From: UBA11524 sp045132495
GTDB taxonomy: Bacteria; Bacillota; Clostridia; Christensenellales; Aristaeellaceae
Direction: 5' to 3'
Length of the DNA: 64,000 bases
NCBI GenBank assembly: GCA_045132495.1
Contig: JBGUSK010000140.1
Location: forward strand, 1-64,000
Position 1 is the first letter of the stretch. Each line of letters starts with the position of its first letter. The position numbers and the translations under genes were made by a program. Shown here piece after piece: positions 31,550 through 39,580 of this stretch. A model generated the notes under the pieces. That model worked only from the letters and a program-made list of their open reading frames with translations. It had not been told where the DNA came from and did no database searches.

Positions 31550-32728
31550 TTACTGGATGCCGCGCTCGGCGTCGTATTCCCGCCACAAGGGTGCGTAAAT
31601 CTTCACAGCCTGCTCGTGCTCCTGCAGCGTACGGGAGAAGTGCAATTCGCCGCTCTCCGGGTCCTTGGCGCAGAAGTACAGATAATTCTCGGCTATGAAG
31701 GTTTCATCCGGGTAGAGAGCGGCATAGATCGCAGCCTCCGACGGGTTGCAGATCGGCCCCAGCGGCAGTCCCGTCACCTGATAGGTGTTGTAGGGGCTGT
31801 TCAGCGCCAGGTCGGAGTTGCTGAGGCTCATCTTGCGTAAGCCGGTGACGTAATGGATCGTCACATCGGATTGCAGCTTCATACCCTTCTTTAATCGGTT
31901 ATGGAAGACCGCCGAGGTCTTGGCAAAGTCGCTGTCCTTGGCTTCCTTTTGGATCAGAGACGCAAGGGTGATTACCTCATCCATGGTCATGCCCATCTCG
32001 TCCGCGCGGGACTGGAATTCCATCGGATAAACATGGTCGGTCTGGCTGAGCAACTTGCGGATGATATCCTCCGCCGTAGCGGTCACATAGACCTCGTAGG
32101 TATCCGGGGCCAGGTAGCCCTCCAGGACGTACTTGCGCTGGGCGACGTTCTTGGAGGTCATCACATCGGCGATGTAGTAATAGTCCGCAAAGTCCGTGCC
32201 GCGCTTGCACAGCTCCAGGAACTCGGCGCTGTCATCAAGCACACCCTTTTCCACCAGGCTGGCGGCGAATTTCTCGATCGTCCAGCCAGGGATCAGCGTG
32301 ATATTTCGCACAATGGGATTGCCGTCGCCCATGGTGAGCTGATCGGCGATCTCTCCCATGGTCATGGATGGCTTGAGCAGATACGAGCCAGCCTGGATTT
32401 TCTGGCCCATGCCGGCAAAGTCACAGTAATACTTGAACACCGTGCGGTTGCGGATGAGTCCGGCTGCCTCAAGGTTATTCGCCACACGGGTCAGACTCTG
32501 ACCGCTCTCCACGTTGAAGGCAACTTCCGCATGGTTGGCGCTATCCGGCGGGGCGAGGTATTCATCGTAGATCTTATTCCAAATGGTGCTGATGATGCCG
32601 ATGACCACCAGCAGACTGCCCGCCGCCACCAGCACCGGGCGGATAATGCGCCACAGCACGCTGTACCAGTAGGGGCCATACTGCCGCTCGTCGCGGACGC
32701 TTTGGTAGGTGTCATTGTGCTTTTTCAA
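31550..32728 (-). CDS. mltG: Endolytic murein transglycosylase
   Basis: This 392-residue membrane enzyme cuts nascent peptidoglycan strands and sets glycan length. After a short cytoplasmic tail there is one membrane segment at about 28-50 (VLVAAGSLLVVIGIISTIW). The YceG-like region follows, with GQSLTRVANNLEAAGLI (LysM-like) and the catalytic block ITLASLIQKEAKD (catalytic Glu near residue 245), then NSPYNTYQVTGLPLGPICNPSEAA. The start is TTG, set by AGGAGG nine bases ahead; the ATG in between is out of frame and opens only a seven-codon frame. It lies upstream of the U32 gene. Confidence 0.9.
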   Translation of the reverse strand: MKKHNDTYQSVRDERQYGPYWYSVLWRIIRPVLVAAGSLLVVIGIISTIWNKIYDEYLAPPDSANHAEVAFNVESGQSLTRVANNLEAAGLIRNRTVFKYYCDFAGMGQKIQAGSYLLKPSMTMGEIADQLTMGDGNPIVRNITLIPGWTIEKFAASLVEKGVLDDSAEFLELCKRGTDFADYYYIADVMTSKNVAQRKYVLEGYLAPDTYEVYVTATAEDIIRKLLSQTDHVYPMEFQSRADEMGMTMDEVITLASLIQKEAKDSDFAKTSAVFHNRLKKGMKLQSDVTIHYVTGLRKMSLSNSDLALNSPYNTYQVTGLPLGPICNPSEAAIYAALYPDETFIAENYLYFCAKDPESGELHFSRTLQEHEQAVKIYAPLWREYDAERGIQ

Positions 32729-32754
32729 AACGCATGACCTCCTGATTTGACTGT

Positions 32755-32782
32755 ATCATACTGCCGCAAAGGACGCGGCCAA
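32755..32782 (-). promoter_or_regulatory. Possible promoter of mltG
   Basis: On the minus strand TTGGCC and TATGAT are 16 bases apart, just before the mltG ribosome site. Confidence 0.4.
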
Positions 32783-32785
32783 AGG

Positions 32786-33075
32786 CTCCCTCCCGGAGGA
32801 AACTGGCTTCGCGAGCGTTAGAAAAACGTGAGCGAAGACTGAGTGAGAACACGGGACATAGGCCCTGCACTACCGCAGCAAGGTCGTGCAGCCAAACACT
32901 TTTCCTTTGGGGCTGGGTGGGCTGTTTCGGCGAATCCCCGCGGATTCGCGAAAGGCGCGTGGGCCTTTTTGCGCTGCGGCGCGGAGCAGGGGTTTCACCC
33001 CTGTACCCCACCAGGGGCTAATGCGGCCCCTGGACCCGCGCAAGGGTCATCGACCCTTGACCCTTTTTTCCTCTC
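32786..33075. repeat. Gene-free hairpin-rich segment, possible dispersed repeat
   Basis: About 290 bases without a credible gene between mltG and ylbF. It holds nested stem-loops: AGGGGTTTCACCCCT near 32987, CCAGGGGC with GCCCCTGG near 33010-33032, and AAGGGTC with GACCCTT near 33043-33060. The density of structure and odd composition suggest an interspersed repeat. Other genomic copies would confirm this. Confidence 0.4.
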
Positions 33076-33080
33076 CCGGG

Positions 33081-33431
33081 TTAGTTGTCCAGACCGGGGA
33101 TGCCCATGTCGATGTTGGCGGCTTCCGTCACGATCTTGAAGATATCCGCCAATGCCTGCTGCAGGCGCATTTCCGCCAGCATATACTTACTCACCGTCGG
33201 ATTGCCAAACAGCAGCGCAGTGATCCCCTGGAACCGCTGCATATCATCATCGTCCGGCTTCGTACCAGCCACTGCGCCCATCTGCAGCTTCACCTGAAGC
33301 TTCTTGTATTCCTTGATCAGCGCCGCCGTGGTCTCGTCCGACATGACCTCATCCTTCAAGCCGTGATAGGTCTGATATTCCTCACTCTGACGAATATCCT
33401 GCGCCAGACGATGAGCATTGGAGTACTCCAT
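33081..33431 (-). CDS. YlbF/YmcA-family regulator
   Basis: This 116-residue helical protein belongs to the YlbF/YmcA family, whose Bacillus members form a complex that influences RNase Y-dependent mRNA processing. It reads AHRLAQDIRQSEEYQTYHGLK, then ALIKEYKKLQVKLQMGAV and SKYMLAEMRLQQALADIFKI. The ATG at 33431 is chosen because the family begins close to this point and AAGGACGG lies ahead; an earlier frame extends to 33518. It follows rnj, matching a shared RNA-decay theme. Confidence 0.85.
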   Translation of the reverse strand: MEYSNAHRLAQDIRQSEEYQTYHGLKDEVMSDETTAALIKEYKKLQVKLQMGAVAGTKPDDDDMQRFQGITALLFGNPTVSKYMLAEMRLQQALADIFKIVTEAANIDMGIPGLDN

Positions 33432-33496
33432 ATAATTTAACCGTCCTTTCATATCATGAAACGAATCTACCGTGGTAATTCTTCCCGGCAAAGTAA

Positions 33497-33526
33497 AGAA
33501 GAAGGCACATTGTTGCACCTTCTTCT
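33497..33526 (-). terminator. Terminator of rnj
   Basis: On the minus strand AGAAGAAGGTGCA pairs with TGTGCCTTCTTCT (two G-T pairs), followed by TTTACTTT. Confidence 0.75.
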
Positions 33527-33551
33527 ATGATAACAGATATGAAGCTTTTCG

Positions 33552-35228
33552 TCAAACGTCAAGAATAATGGGAAGGATCATCGGATTGCGCTTGATCTTC
33601 TCGAAAATGTAGCGATGCAGTTCATCCTTGATGCGGTTCTTGAGCATCGGCCAGTCCTCGCCCGCCAGGCTGGAGGAGGACAGGATCTGCCGAACCACAT
33701 CGCGGGTATTCTCGATGATATCCTCATTTTCGCGGACGTAGATGAAGCCGCGGCTGATGATATCCGGACCAGACACCAGCTTACGCTCGTCGCGGTTGAT
33801 GCCCATCACCACGATGATCAGGCCGTCCTGGGAAAGATGCTTGCGGTCACGCAGCACCACGTTGCCCACATCACCCACGCCAAGGCCGTCCACCAGCACG
33901 CCGCCGGTGGGCACCTGCTCGGCCAGGTAGAGGCCCTCCTGATTCATCTCGATCACCTGGCCCATTTCGGGCAGGACGATGTTCTGGCTGGGCATACCCA
34001 TGGATTCCGCCAGCTCAGCATGCTGCCAGAGCATGCGGTACTCGCCGTGCACAGGAATGAAATACTTGGGCTTCACCAGCGCGTGCATCAGCTTGAGTTC
34101 TTCCTGACATGCGTGACCGGAGACGTGCACGGCCTCCATCTTGTGGTAGACCACCTGCGCGCCGCAGCGGTAAAGCTGGTTGATCACGCGGCTGAGGTTC
34201 TTCTCGTTGCCGGGGATGGGGCTGGCGGAGATGATGACCATGTCGCTGGGTCGGATTTGGAGCTTGCGGTGCTCGGAATACGCCATGCGGGTCAGGCCTG
34301 CCATAGCCTCGCCCTGGGAGCCCGTGGTCATCACGAGAATCTCGTCATCCTCGTACTGATCCAGATCATCCGCCTCGATCAGCACACCCTCGGGAATGTG
34401 CAGTTCACCGATCTGCATACCCACGCGGCTGACGTTGACCATGCTGCGGCCGATGAAGCACACCTTGCGCCCATAAGCCACGGCGTTGTCGATCACCATC
34501 TGCATGCGGTGAATGTTGGACGCAAACATCGCCACGATCACGCGGCCCGTCGCATCGCGAAACATCTTCTCGAAGGTCTCGCCGATCTTCTTTTCTGACA
34601 TGGTCTGGCCGGGACGTTCCACGTTGGTGGACTCGCACAGCATGCACAACGCGCCCTTTTCGCCGATCTCGGCGAAGGTGGCAAGGTCGGTCACATGGCC
34701 GTCGATGGGGGTATAGTCGATCTTGAAGTCGCCGGTCACGACCACGGTACCCGCCGGGCAGGTAATGGCGATCGCGCAGGCGCCTGCAATAGAGTGGCTC
34801 ACATGGATAAACTTCGCCGTGAAATACTTGCCCAGCTTGATCTCATCCCGGGGCTGCACCACCTGCATGGGAATATTGGGCACCCGATGCTCCTTGAGCT
34901 TGAGGTCGACCAGCGCCAGGGTCAGCTTGGTGCCGTACAGGGGCGCGGGCACCTGACGCAGAATGTAGGGCGTTGCGCCGATATGGTCCTCGTGGCCATG
35001 GGTGAACAGGTAGCCGCGGACGTTCTTCTTCTTCGCCACCAGGTAGCTCACATCCGGGATGACCAGATCAACGCCCAGCATGTCTTCCTTGGGGAAGATG
35101 GAACCGCAGTCCACTACAACGATATCGTCCTCATATTCGAAGACGGTCATATTTTTACCGACCTCATCCACGCCGCCAAGGCTGACGATGCGCAGACGGG
35201 AATCCTGTTTCACATTACGCGGGGTCAC
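33552..35228 (-). CDS. rnj: Ribonuclease J
   Basis: This 558-residue metallo-beta-lactamase/beta-CASP enzyme is the main 5'-to-3' exonuclease and endonuclease of Firmicute mRNA decay and rRNA maturation. The zinc motif HGHEDH is at 77-82; further ligands are in FIHVSHSIAG and TGDFKID. The beta-CASP part covers about 200-370 and the C-terminal domain follows (VDGLGVGDVGNVVLRDRK). The start is GTG with GGAGG six bases ahead. The mRNA leader appears about 250 bases long. It is preceded by glyA and followed by ylbF. Confidence 0.95.
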   Translation of the reverse strand: MTPRNVKQDSRLRIVSLGGVDEVGKNMTVFEYEDDIVVVDCGSIFPKEDMLGVDLVIPDVSYLVAKKKNVRGYLFTHGHEDHIGATPYILRQVPAPLYGTKLTLALVDLKLKEHRVPNIPMQVVQPRDEIKLGKYFTAKFIHVSHSIAGACAIAITCPAGTVVVTGDFKIDYTPIDGHVTDLATFAEIGEKGALCMLCESTNVERPGQTMSEKKIGETFEKMFRDATGRVIVAMFASNIHRMQMVIDNAVAYGRKVCFIGRSMVNVSRVGMQIGELHIPEGVLIEADDLDQYEDDEILVMTTGSQGEAMAGLTRMAYSEHRKLQIRPSDMVIISASPIPGNEKNLSRVINQLYRCGAQVVYHKMEAVHVSGHACQEELKLMHALVKPKYFIPVHGEYRMLWQHAELAESMGMPSQNIVLPEMGQVIEMNQEGLYLAEQVPTGGVLVDGLGVGDVGNVVLRDRKHLSQDGLIIVVMGINRDERKLVSGPDIISRGFIYVRENEDIIENTRDVVRQILSSSSLAGEDWPMLKNRIKDELHRYIFEKIKRNPMILPIILDV

Positions 35229-35482
35229 TGAAATCCTCCTTTCAATCGACGATCCTGCCGCCCAACGTTCCTGGCGAAGGATCAGGGATGAATCAACAAA
35301 ATAACTTTCGTTATCAAAGTACAGACATAGTTCATGCCATTGCTAATTCTCTTTTTTACTTCGACGAAAACGCCGCGCCAGTTCACTGCACGCATAGTGC
35401 GCCCGTGACCACCGGTATGCAGCTGCTGTAACGTCCATGTCCGGTGTGCCGTTCATCCCGCGGCAACACCTTTCGTTCTATT
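35229..35482 (-). other. Long 5' leader of rnj
   Basis: About 250 bases between the extended -10 and the rnj start, with no gene. Small hairpins are present (for example GCAC..GTGC near 35392). No known riboswitch is recognised. Confidence 0.45.
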
Positions 35483-35491
35483 ATTATAGCA
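35483..35491 (-). promoter_or_regulatory. Extended -10 of rnj
   Basis: On the minus strand TGCTATAAT, an extended -10. The -35 match is poor. Confidence 0.55.
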
Positions 35492-35500
35492 CATCAACAG

Positions 35501-35549
35501 AAAAAAATCCACCGAAATTTCGCCGAATCTACGGCAATAATTTGGTGGA
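35501..35549 (-). terminator. Terminator of glyA
   Basis: On the minus strand TCCACC(AAATT..) pairs with (AAATT..)GGTGGA in a long interrupted stem followed by TTTTTTT. Confidence 0.82.
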
Positions 35550-35648
35550 CTTTATGCAAATATCAGAATATTTCATGTCAGCAAGCGGCCATTTCCGTCA
35601 CAAAACCCGAAACTTAAACGATATTTGCCACTCCAATGTTCTTGCTTA

Positions 35649-36887
35649 TCAGGCGTAAAGGGGGAAGTCCTTCATCAGCGCCTCGACCTCAGCCTTGACC
35701 GCAGGAACAGCTGCTTCGCCCTCGTTCACGATACGGGCGATCCACTTGGCGATCATCACCATGTGCTCCTCCTTCAGGCCCCGGCTGGTAATGGCAGGAG
35801 TTCCCACGCGCACGCCGCTGGTCACGAAGGGAGATCGCTTCTCATTGGGGACGGTGTTCTTGTTGACGGTGATGTTAGCCTCCTCCAGCAGCTTCTCCAG
35901 CAGCTTGCCGGTCATTTCTGTATCGGAGAAATCCAGCAGGATCAGGTGATTGTCGGTGCCGTCCGACACCATCTTGATGCCCTCAGCACGGAAAGCATTC
36001 TCAAGCGCCTTGGCATTCAGCACAATCTGATGCTGGTAGGCTTTGAACTCCTCGCTCAGCGCCTCACCGAAACAGACAGCCTTTGCCGCAATGACGTGCA
36101 TCAGCGGGCCACCCTGCGTACCGGGGAAGATCGCCTTATCGATGGCCTTGCCCCAAGCCTCTTTGCACATGATCATACCGCCGCGGGGACCACGCAGTGT
36201 CTTATGGGTGGTGGTAGTGACGAAATCCGCATAGGGCACGGGTGACGGATGCTCCCCTGCCGCTACCAGACCCGCAATATGAGCGATATCGACCATCATC
36301 AGCGCGCCGACCTCGTCGCAGATTTCGCGCAGCTTGGCGAAGTCGATCGTACGGGGATAAGCAGATGCACCGGCGACGATCATCTTCGGCTGGCATTCCT
36401 TCGCCTTGGCAAGAACATCCTCATAGTCGATATACCCATCCGCATTCACGCCGTAGGACACAAAGTTGAAGTACTTGCCAGACATGTTAACGGGGCTGCC
36501 GTGGGTCAGATGGCCGCCGTTGTCCAGGGCCATGCCCATCACAGTATCGCCAGGATTAAGCGCAGCAAAGTACACCGCAAGATTGGCCTGCGCGCCGGAA
36601 TGGGGCTGAACGTTGACATATTCGCAGCCAAAGAGCTCTTTGGCACGTTCACGGGCCAGATCCTCCACCACATCGACGCACTCGCAGCCGCCGTAGTATC
36701 GCTTATTGGGGTAACCCTCGGCATACTTGTTGGTCAAGCAGGAACCCATGGCCGCCATGACCGCGGGAGACACGAAATTCTCACTGGCAATGAGTTCAAT
36801 ATGGGTGCGCTGACGCTCCAGTTCCGCTTCGATGGCAGCGGCAACGGCAGGATCAGCATTGCGGATGATGTTGAGTTCCATGGGCAT
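35649..36887 (-). CDS. glyA: Serine hydroxymethyltransferase
   Basis: This 412-residue PLP enzyme interconverts serine and glycine and loads one-carbon units onto tetrahydrofolate. The N-terminus contains HIELIASENFVSPAVMAAMGS and NKYAEGYPNKRYYGG. The PLP lysine sits near residue 228 in TTTTHKTLRGPRGGM, and folate/PLP-binding blocks lie between. Length matches bacterial GlyA. The ATG at 36887 follows AGGAGG closely; an ATG two codons later is an alternative. It has its own promoter and terminator, so it is probably a single-gene unit. Confidence 0.96.
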   Translation of the reverse strand: MPMELNIIRNADPAVAAAIEAELERQRTHIELIASENFVSPAVMAAMGSCLTNKYAEGYPNKRYYGGCECVDVVEDLARERAKELFGCEYVNVQPHSGAQANLAVYFAALNPGDTVMGMALDNGGHLTHGSPVNMSGKYFNFVSYGVNADGYIDYEDVLAKAKECQPKMIVAGASAYPRTIDFAKLREICDEVGALMMVDIAHIAGLVAAGEHPSPVPYADFVTTTTHKTLRGPRGGMIMCKEAWGKAIDKAIFPGTQGGPLMHVIAAKAVCFGEALSEEFKAYQHQIVLNAKALENAFRAEGIKMVSDGTDNHLILLDFSDTEMTGKLLEKLLEEANITVNKNTVPNEKRSPFVTSGVRVGTPAITSRGLKEEHMVMIAKWIARIVNEGEAAVPAVKAEVEALMKDFPLYA

Positions 36888-36917
36888 TTGTCCTCCTGTA
36901 TGATGATGTACCCTTTT

Positions 36918-36946
36918 ATTATAGCCGCTTTCCGCCCATGGGACAA
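36918..36946 (-). promoter_or_regulatory. Promoter of glyA
   Basis: On the minus strand TTGTCC (36946-36941) and TATAAT (36923-36918) are 17 bases apart. Confidence 0.82.
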
Positions 36947-36983
36947 GGGGGTGAACATCGTTAGTACAATAAGCCAAAAATAA

Positions 36984-37112
36984 AAAATACCGTACGCTCA
37001 GAATGGGCAGCCCCGCAGCACATCCGTCGAATGCTTAATGCTGCTACCTTCCGGTCCTGACATGGTTCACACAGAAAGATCGCACGGGACCCAATCGTCA
37101 TTGCAATACGGC
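36984..37112 (-). ncRNA. ffs: Signal recognition particle RNA (small type)
   Basis: The minus strand contains the near-universal SRP tip GTCAGGACCGGAAGGTAGCAGC (here split as GTCAGGACCGG and AAGGTAGCAGC), at about 37032-37053. Flanking arms GGGTCCCGTGCG and TGCGGGGCTGCCC pair into the long rod, and outer GCCGTA and TACGGT close it, followed by TTTTTT. This is the Alu-less short form. A promoter precedes it. The exact ends are estimated from the pairing. Confidence 0.92.
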
Positions 37113-37118
37113 CTAAAT

Positions 37119-37147
37119 AGTATAGCGCATCGGGGAAAAAAAAGCAA
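37119..37147 (-). promoter_or_regulatory. Promoter of the SRP RNA
   Basis: On the minus strand TTGCTT (37147-37142) and TATACT (37124-37119) are 17 bases apart, with the RNA starting about seven bases later. Confidence 0.75.
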
Positions 37148-37215
37148 GGGGTTTGTTCACTTTCTGCAAAGAAAAAACTTCTGGCAAATACTTTGAAGTA
37201 TAAACTGTTTTTTTC

Positions 37216-37231
37216 TTGAAATTCAAACAAA
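37216..37231 (+). promoter_or_regulatory. MarR-type operator, copy 1
   Basis: TTGAAATTCAAACAAA, a short palindrome with an A-rich tail, just upstream of the -35 of the marR-degV promoter. It differs by one base from the copy at 37312. Confidence 0.6.
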
Positions 37232-37236
37232 TTCCC

Positions 37237-37266
37237 TTGACACGCTCACCTATCCCGTGCTATCCT
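37237..37266 (+). promoter_or_regulatory. Promoter of marR-degV
   Basis: TTGACA (37237-37242) and TATCCT (37261-37266) are 18 bases apart, flanked by the two operator-like repeats. Confidence 0.72.
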
Positions 37267-37311
37267 GTCACCGCTGCATTGAACAATGCAGCATGCTTTA
37301 TGCCAATTGAT

Positions 37312-37327
37312 TTGAACTTCAAACAAA
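37312..37327 (+). promoter_or_regulatory. MarR-type operator, copy 2
   Basis: TTGAACTTCAAACAAA, with one more base giving TTTGA-N3-TCAAA. It lies just before the marR ribosome site. Confidence 0.6.
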
Positions 37328-37338
37328 CGAGGCTGACC

Positions 37339-37788
37339 ATGAATCAGAACGAGAGCATGATTGATCGGGTGCTGGTGCATCTGTTCAACGATCTTCTGCG
37401 CATTGAGGAAAGAACGCTGCAAAAGCAGTTTAGAGACCTCTCCATGCGGGAGGTTCATATCATCGAGGCCGTCTGTGCCTCCCAGGCTGAGGATAATACC
37501 ATGACCGTACTGGCAGCCATGCTGCGGGTAACGGTGGGTTCCCTCACCGTAGCCATCAAGACGTTGGAGCGTAAAGGCTATGTCATCCGCCAGCGTTCCA
37601 CTTTCGACAAGCGGCGCGTGCACGTCCTTCCTCTGCCTCCAGCCCTGGAGGTAGAGAAGCATCACCGCGCTTTCCACAGCCGCATGGTGGATGCAGTCAC
37701 AACCGCCGTTACGCCGGAAGAGCTGGATGTGCTCATCAAAAGTCTGCATGCCATTTACGATTACTTCTACGATCAGGAGGAAGCATAA
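37339..37788 (+). CDS. MarR-family transcriptional regulator
   Basis: This 149-residue winged-helix repressor has its DNA-binding region at about 30-100: RDLSMREVHIIEAV, then TVLAAMLRVTVGSLTVAIKTLERKGYV with the DKRRVHVLPL wing. The ATG at 37339 follows GAGG; the frame is open upstream to 37216 but that part overlaps the promoter. It directly adjoins degV, so the two form an operon. Two copies of TTGAAnTTCAAACAAA flank the promoter and are likely self-operators. They resemble the TTTGA-N3-TCAAA sites of FabT-type fatty-acid regulators, a suggestive but unproven match. Confidence 0.87.
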   Translation: MNQNESMIDRVLVHLFNDLLRIEERTLQKQFRDLSMREVHIIEAVCASQAEDNTMTVLAAMLRVTVGSLTVAIKTLERKGYVIRQRSTFDKRRVHVLPLPPALEVEKHHRAFHSRMVDAVTTAVTPEELDVLIKSLHAIYDYFYDQEEA

Positions 37789-38634
37789 ATGATCCGCATC
37801 ATCACCGAAGCCATGTCCGATCTGACCCGCCAGGACGCGGCTTCCCTGAATTTCACACTGGTGGCCCAGCCTCTTCGCTTCGGCATGGATGAAATGCTGG
37901 ACGACGGGATCTCCATCAGCCGGGAGGAGTTTTTCTCACGCCTTCGGATCGCCGCCGAGCTCCCCCACACCTCCATGGTACCCATGGCCTTCTGGCTGGA
38001 TGCCTTCAACAAGCGCCTGCGGGATCCTGCAGATGAGGTACTGTGCATCACTGGTTCTTCCCGGTTGTCCGGAGGTCACCACGCAGCAGAAATGGCGCAG
38101 GAGGAATGCAGCGATCCTTCCCGGGTGACGGTGGTGGACTCCATGTCTGCATCCTGCGGCGAAATGCTGCTGGTGGAAGAAGCCGTCCGTATGCGGGATG
38201 CCGGCGCATCCGTCACAGAAATCGTCGCCCGGCTGGAAGCACTCAAAAAGCAGCAGATCGTTATCGGACTTGCGGATGATCTCAAATACCTGGTCATGGG
38301 CGGACGGCTGAATCCGCTGATCGGCAAGGTTGGCGGCGCGCTGAACATCAAGCCCACCCTGATGCTCAAGGATGGCGTGATCGAGAAGGCAGGCGTCGTG
38401 CGGGGACTGAAGAAGGGATATGCCTGGTATATCGAGCAGCTGAAGAAGTCTCCGCCCGACCCATCCATCCCCGTTTACATCGGCGGTGCGGACTGTCCCG
38501 ATACCGTTGTACTCCTGACACGCATGGTCAAGGATGCGGGGCTTGCCTGTACCATTCGGCCAATGAGCATCGGCTGCCTGATCGGAACCCACGTCGGCCC
38601 CGGCCTGACGCTGATGAGTTGGGTTGGTCAGTAA
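37789..38634 (+). CDS. DegV-family fatty-acid-binding protein
   Basis: This 281-residue protein belongs to the DegV/FakB family, which bind a fatty acid in a buried pocket; FakB members present it to the kinase FakA. The N-terminal domain reads MIRIITEAMSDL; the fatty-acid headgroup block is CITGSSRLSGGHHAAEMAQ near residue 85; and GGRLNPLIGKVGGALNIKPTL is a strongly conserved family motif near 180. The start follows GGAGG at the end of the MarR gene. Pairing with a FabT-like repressor suggests a link to exogenous fatty acids. FakA is not in the window. Confidence 0.92.
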   Translation: MIRIITEAMSDLTRQDAASLNFTLVAQPLRFGMDEMLDDGISISREEFFSRLRIAAELPHTSMVPMAFWLDAFNKRLRDPADEVLCITGSSRLSGGHHAAEMAQEECSDPSRVTVVDSMSASCGEMLLVEEAVRMRDAGASVTEIVARLEALKKQQIVIGLADDLKYLVMGGRLNPLIGKVGGALNIKPTLMLKDGVIEKAGVVRGLKKGYAWYIEQLKKSPPDPSIPVYIGGADCPDTVVLLTRMVKDAGLACTIRPMSIGCLIGTHVGPGLTLMSWVGQ

Positions 38635-38653
38635 GTAACTTCAAAAAATGAAA

Positions 38654-38695
38654 TGTGGCACATACCTTTGATGGAATGTGCCGCATTCTTGCTTT
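38654..38695 (+). terminator. Terminator of marR-degV
   Basis: TGTGGCACAT pairs with ATGTGCCGCA (one G-T), followed by TTCTTGCTTTT. Confidence 0.65.
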
Positions 38696-38717
38696 TACTG
38701 CCTTTCTGCGGTACAAT
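38689..38717 (+). promoter_or_regulatory. Promoter of the RlmA-type gene
   Basis: TTGCTT (38689-38694) and TACAAT (38712-38717) are 17 bases apart. Confidence 0.7.
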
Positions 38718-38745
38718 AGTAGCAACATAAACACTGGAGGTTCCC

Positions 38746-39576
38746 ATGCTCTCCAAACGCGACAAACTCTTTTTCGCTGCCGGGGTCCTCAGCTGCCTCG
38801 CCTGCCCGGTGTGCGATCGTCCACTCCTGCGCACCGGCGATGACTTCATCTGTGAAAACCGTCACCGTGTCAACGTCAACCGCAAGGGCTGCTTAAATGT
38901 ACTCAGCTCCCAGGTAAATTCCTGCTACGATGCTGATTTGTTCGCAGCACGCCACCGGGTATTCGATGCCGGCTGCTATGATGGGGTCATCCATGCCATT
39001 GAAAACCTTCTGCCAGGGGGAAAACACCGCCTCCTTGATGCCGGCTGCGGCGACGGCTGGTATCTGAACGCTCTGCTCACTCACCACGATGACTGGTGTG
39101 GTGCAGGCGTGGATATCAGCCGGGATGCCATTTTCCAGGCCACAAACCTCCCCTGCACTGCCCTGTGGGTGGTGGGCGACCTGCGCCGCCTTCCCTTCGC
39201 GGACGGCAGCTTCACCGCCCTGTTGGACGTGCTGACCCCCGCCAATTACGACGAATTTCGCCGCGTCCTTGCTCCTGGTGGGCTGCTGATCAAGGTGTAT
39301 CCCGGCAGCAACTATCTGCAGGAGCTGCGCGCTGCCCGCAGCATGCCTCCCTATGAGGAAGGCCAGGTGGACACCTACCTGCGGGAGAAGGCCGCTATCG
39401 TAGCTGAAACGCGGGTTACGGTGACTCACAAGGTGTCCGACGAATTATGGCGGGACTTCGTGTGGATGACGCCCCTGATGCAGGATTTGTCCGAAGACGA
39501 AAAGAACGCCATCGCCGCAAAAAACGCTGGCAGCATCACCGTGGACCTGCATGTGGCGGCGTGTCGATTGGAGTGA
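38746..39576 (+). CDS. rlmA: RlmA-type 23S rRNA guanine-N1 methyltransferase
   Basis: This 276-residue enzyme resembles RlmA, which methylates N1 of a guanine in helix 35 of 23S rRNA. An N-terminal zinc ribbon has Cys20, Cys23, Cys36 and His40 (CLACPVCDRP, ICENRHR). The SAM-binding motif is RLLDAGCGDGWYL near residue 95, followed by VGDLRRLPFADGSF. RlmA(II) paralogues confer tylosin or mycinamicin resistance; this is more likely housekeeping. It has its own promoter and a start with GGAGG. The next two small genes follow closely. Confidence 0.86.
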   Translation: MLSKRDKLFFAAGVLSCLACPVCDRPLLRTGDDFICENRHRVNVNRKGCLNVLSSQVNSCYDADLFAARHRVFDAGCYDGVIHAIENLLPGGKHRLLDAGCGDGWYLNALLTHHDDWCGAGVDISRDAIFQATNLPCTALWVVGDLRRLPFADGSFTALLDVLTPANYDEFRRVLAPGGLLIKVYPGSNYLQELRAARSMPPYEEGQVDTYLREKAAIVAETRVTVTHKVSDELWRDFVWMTPLMQDLSEDEKNAIAAKNAGSITVDLHVAACRLE

Positions 39577-39580
39577 TCGC

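Noticed and set aside
30292..31698. Long plus-strand frame opposite the U32 gene
   Set aside because: Shadow of a clear U32-family gene, with no family features of its own.
32712..33011. 99-residue minus-strand frame in the gap before mltG
   Set aside because: It runs through hairpin repeats and overlaps the mltG start. Basic, low-complexity protein with no credible ribosome site.
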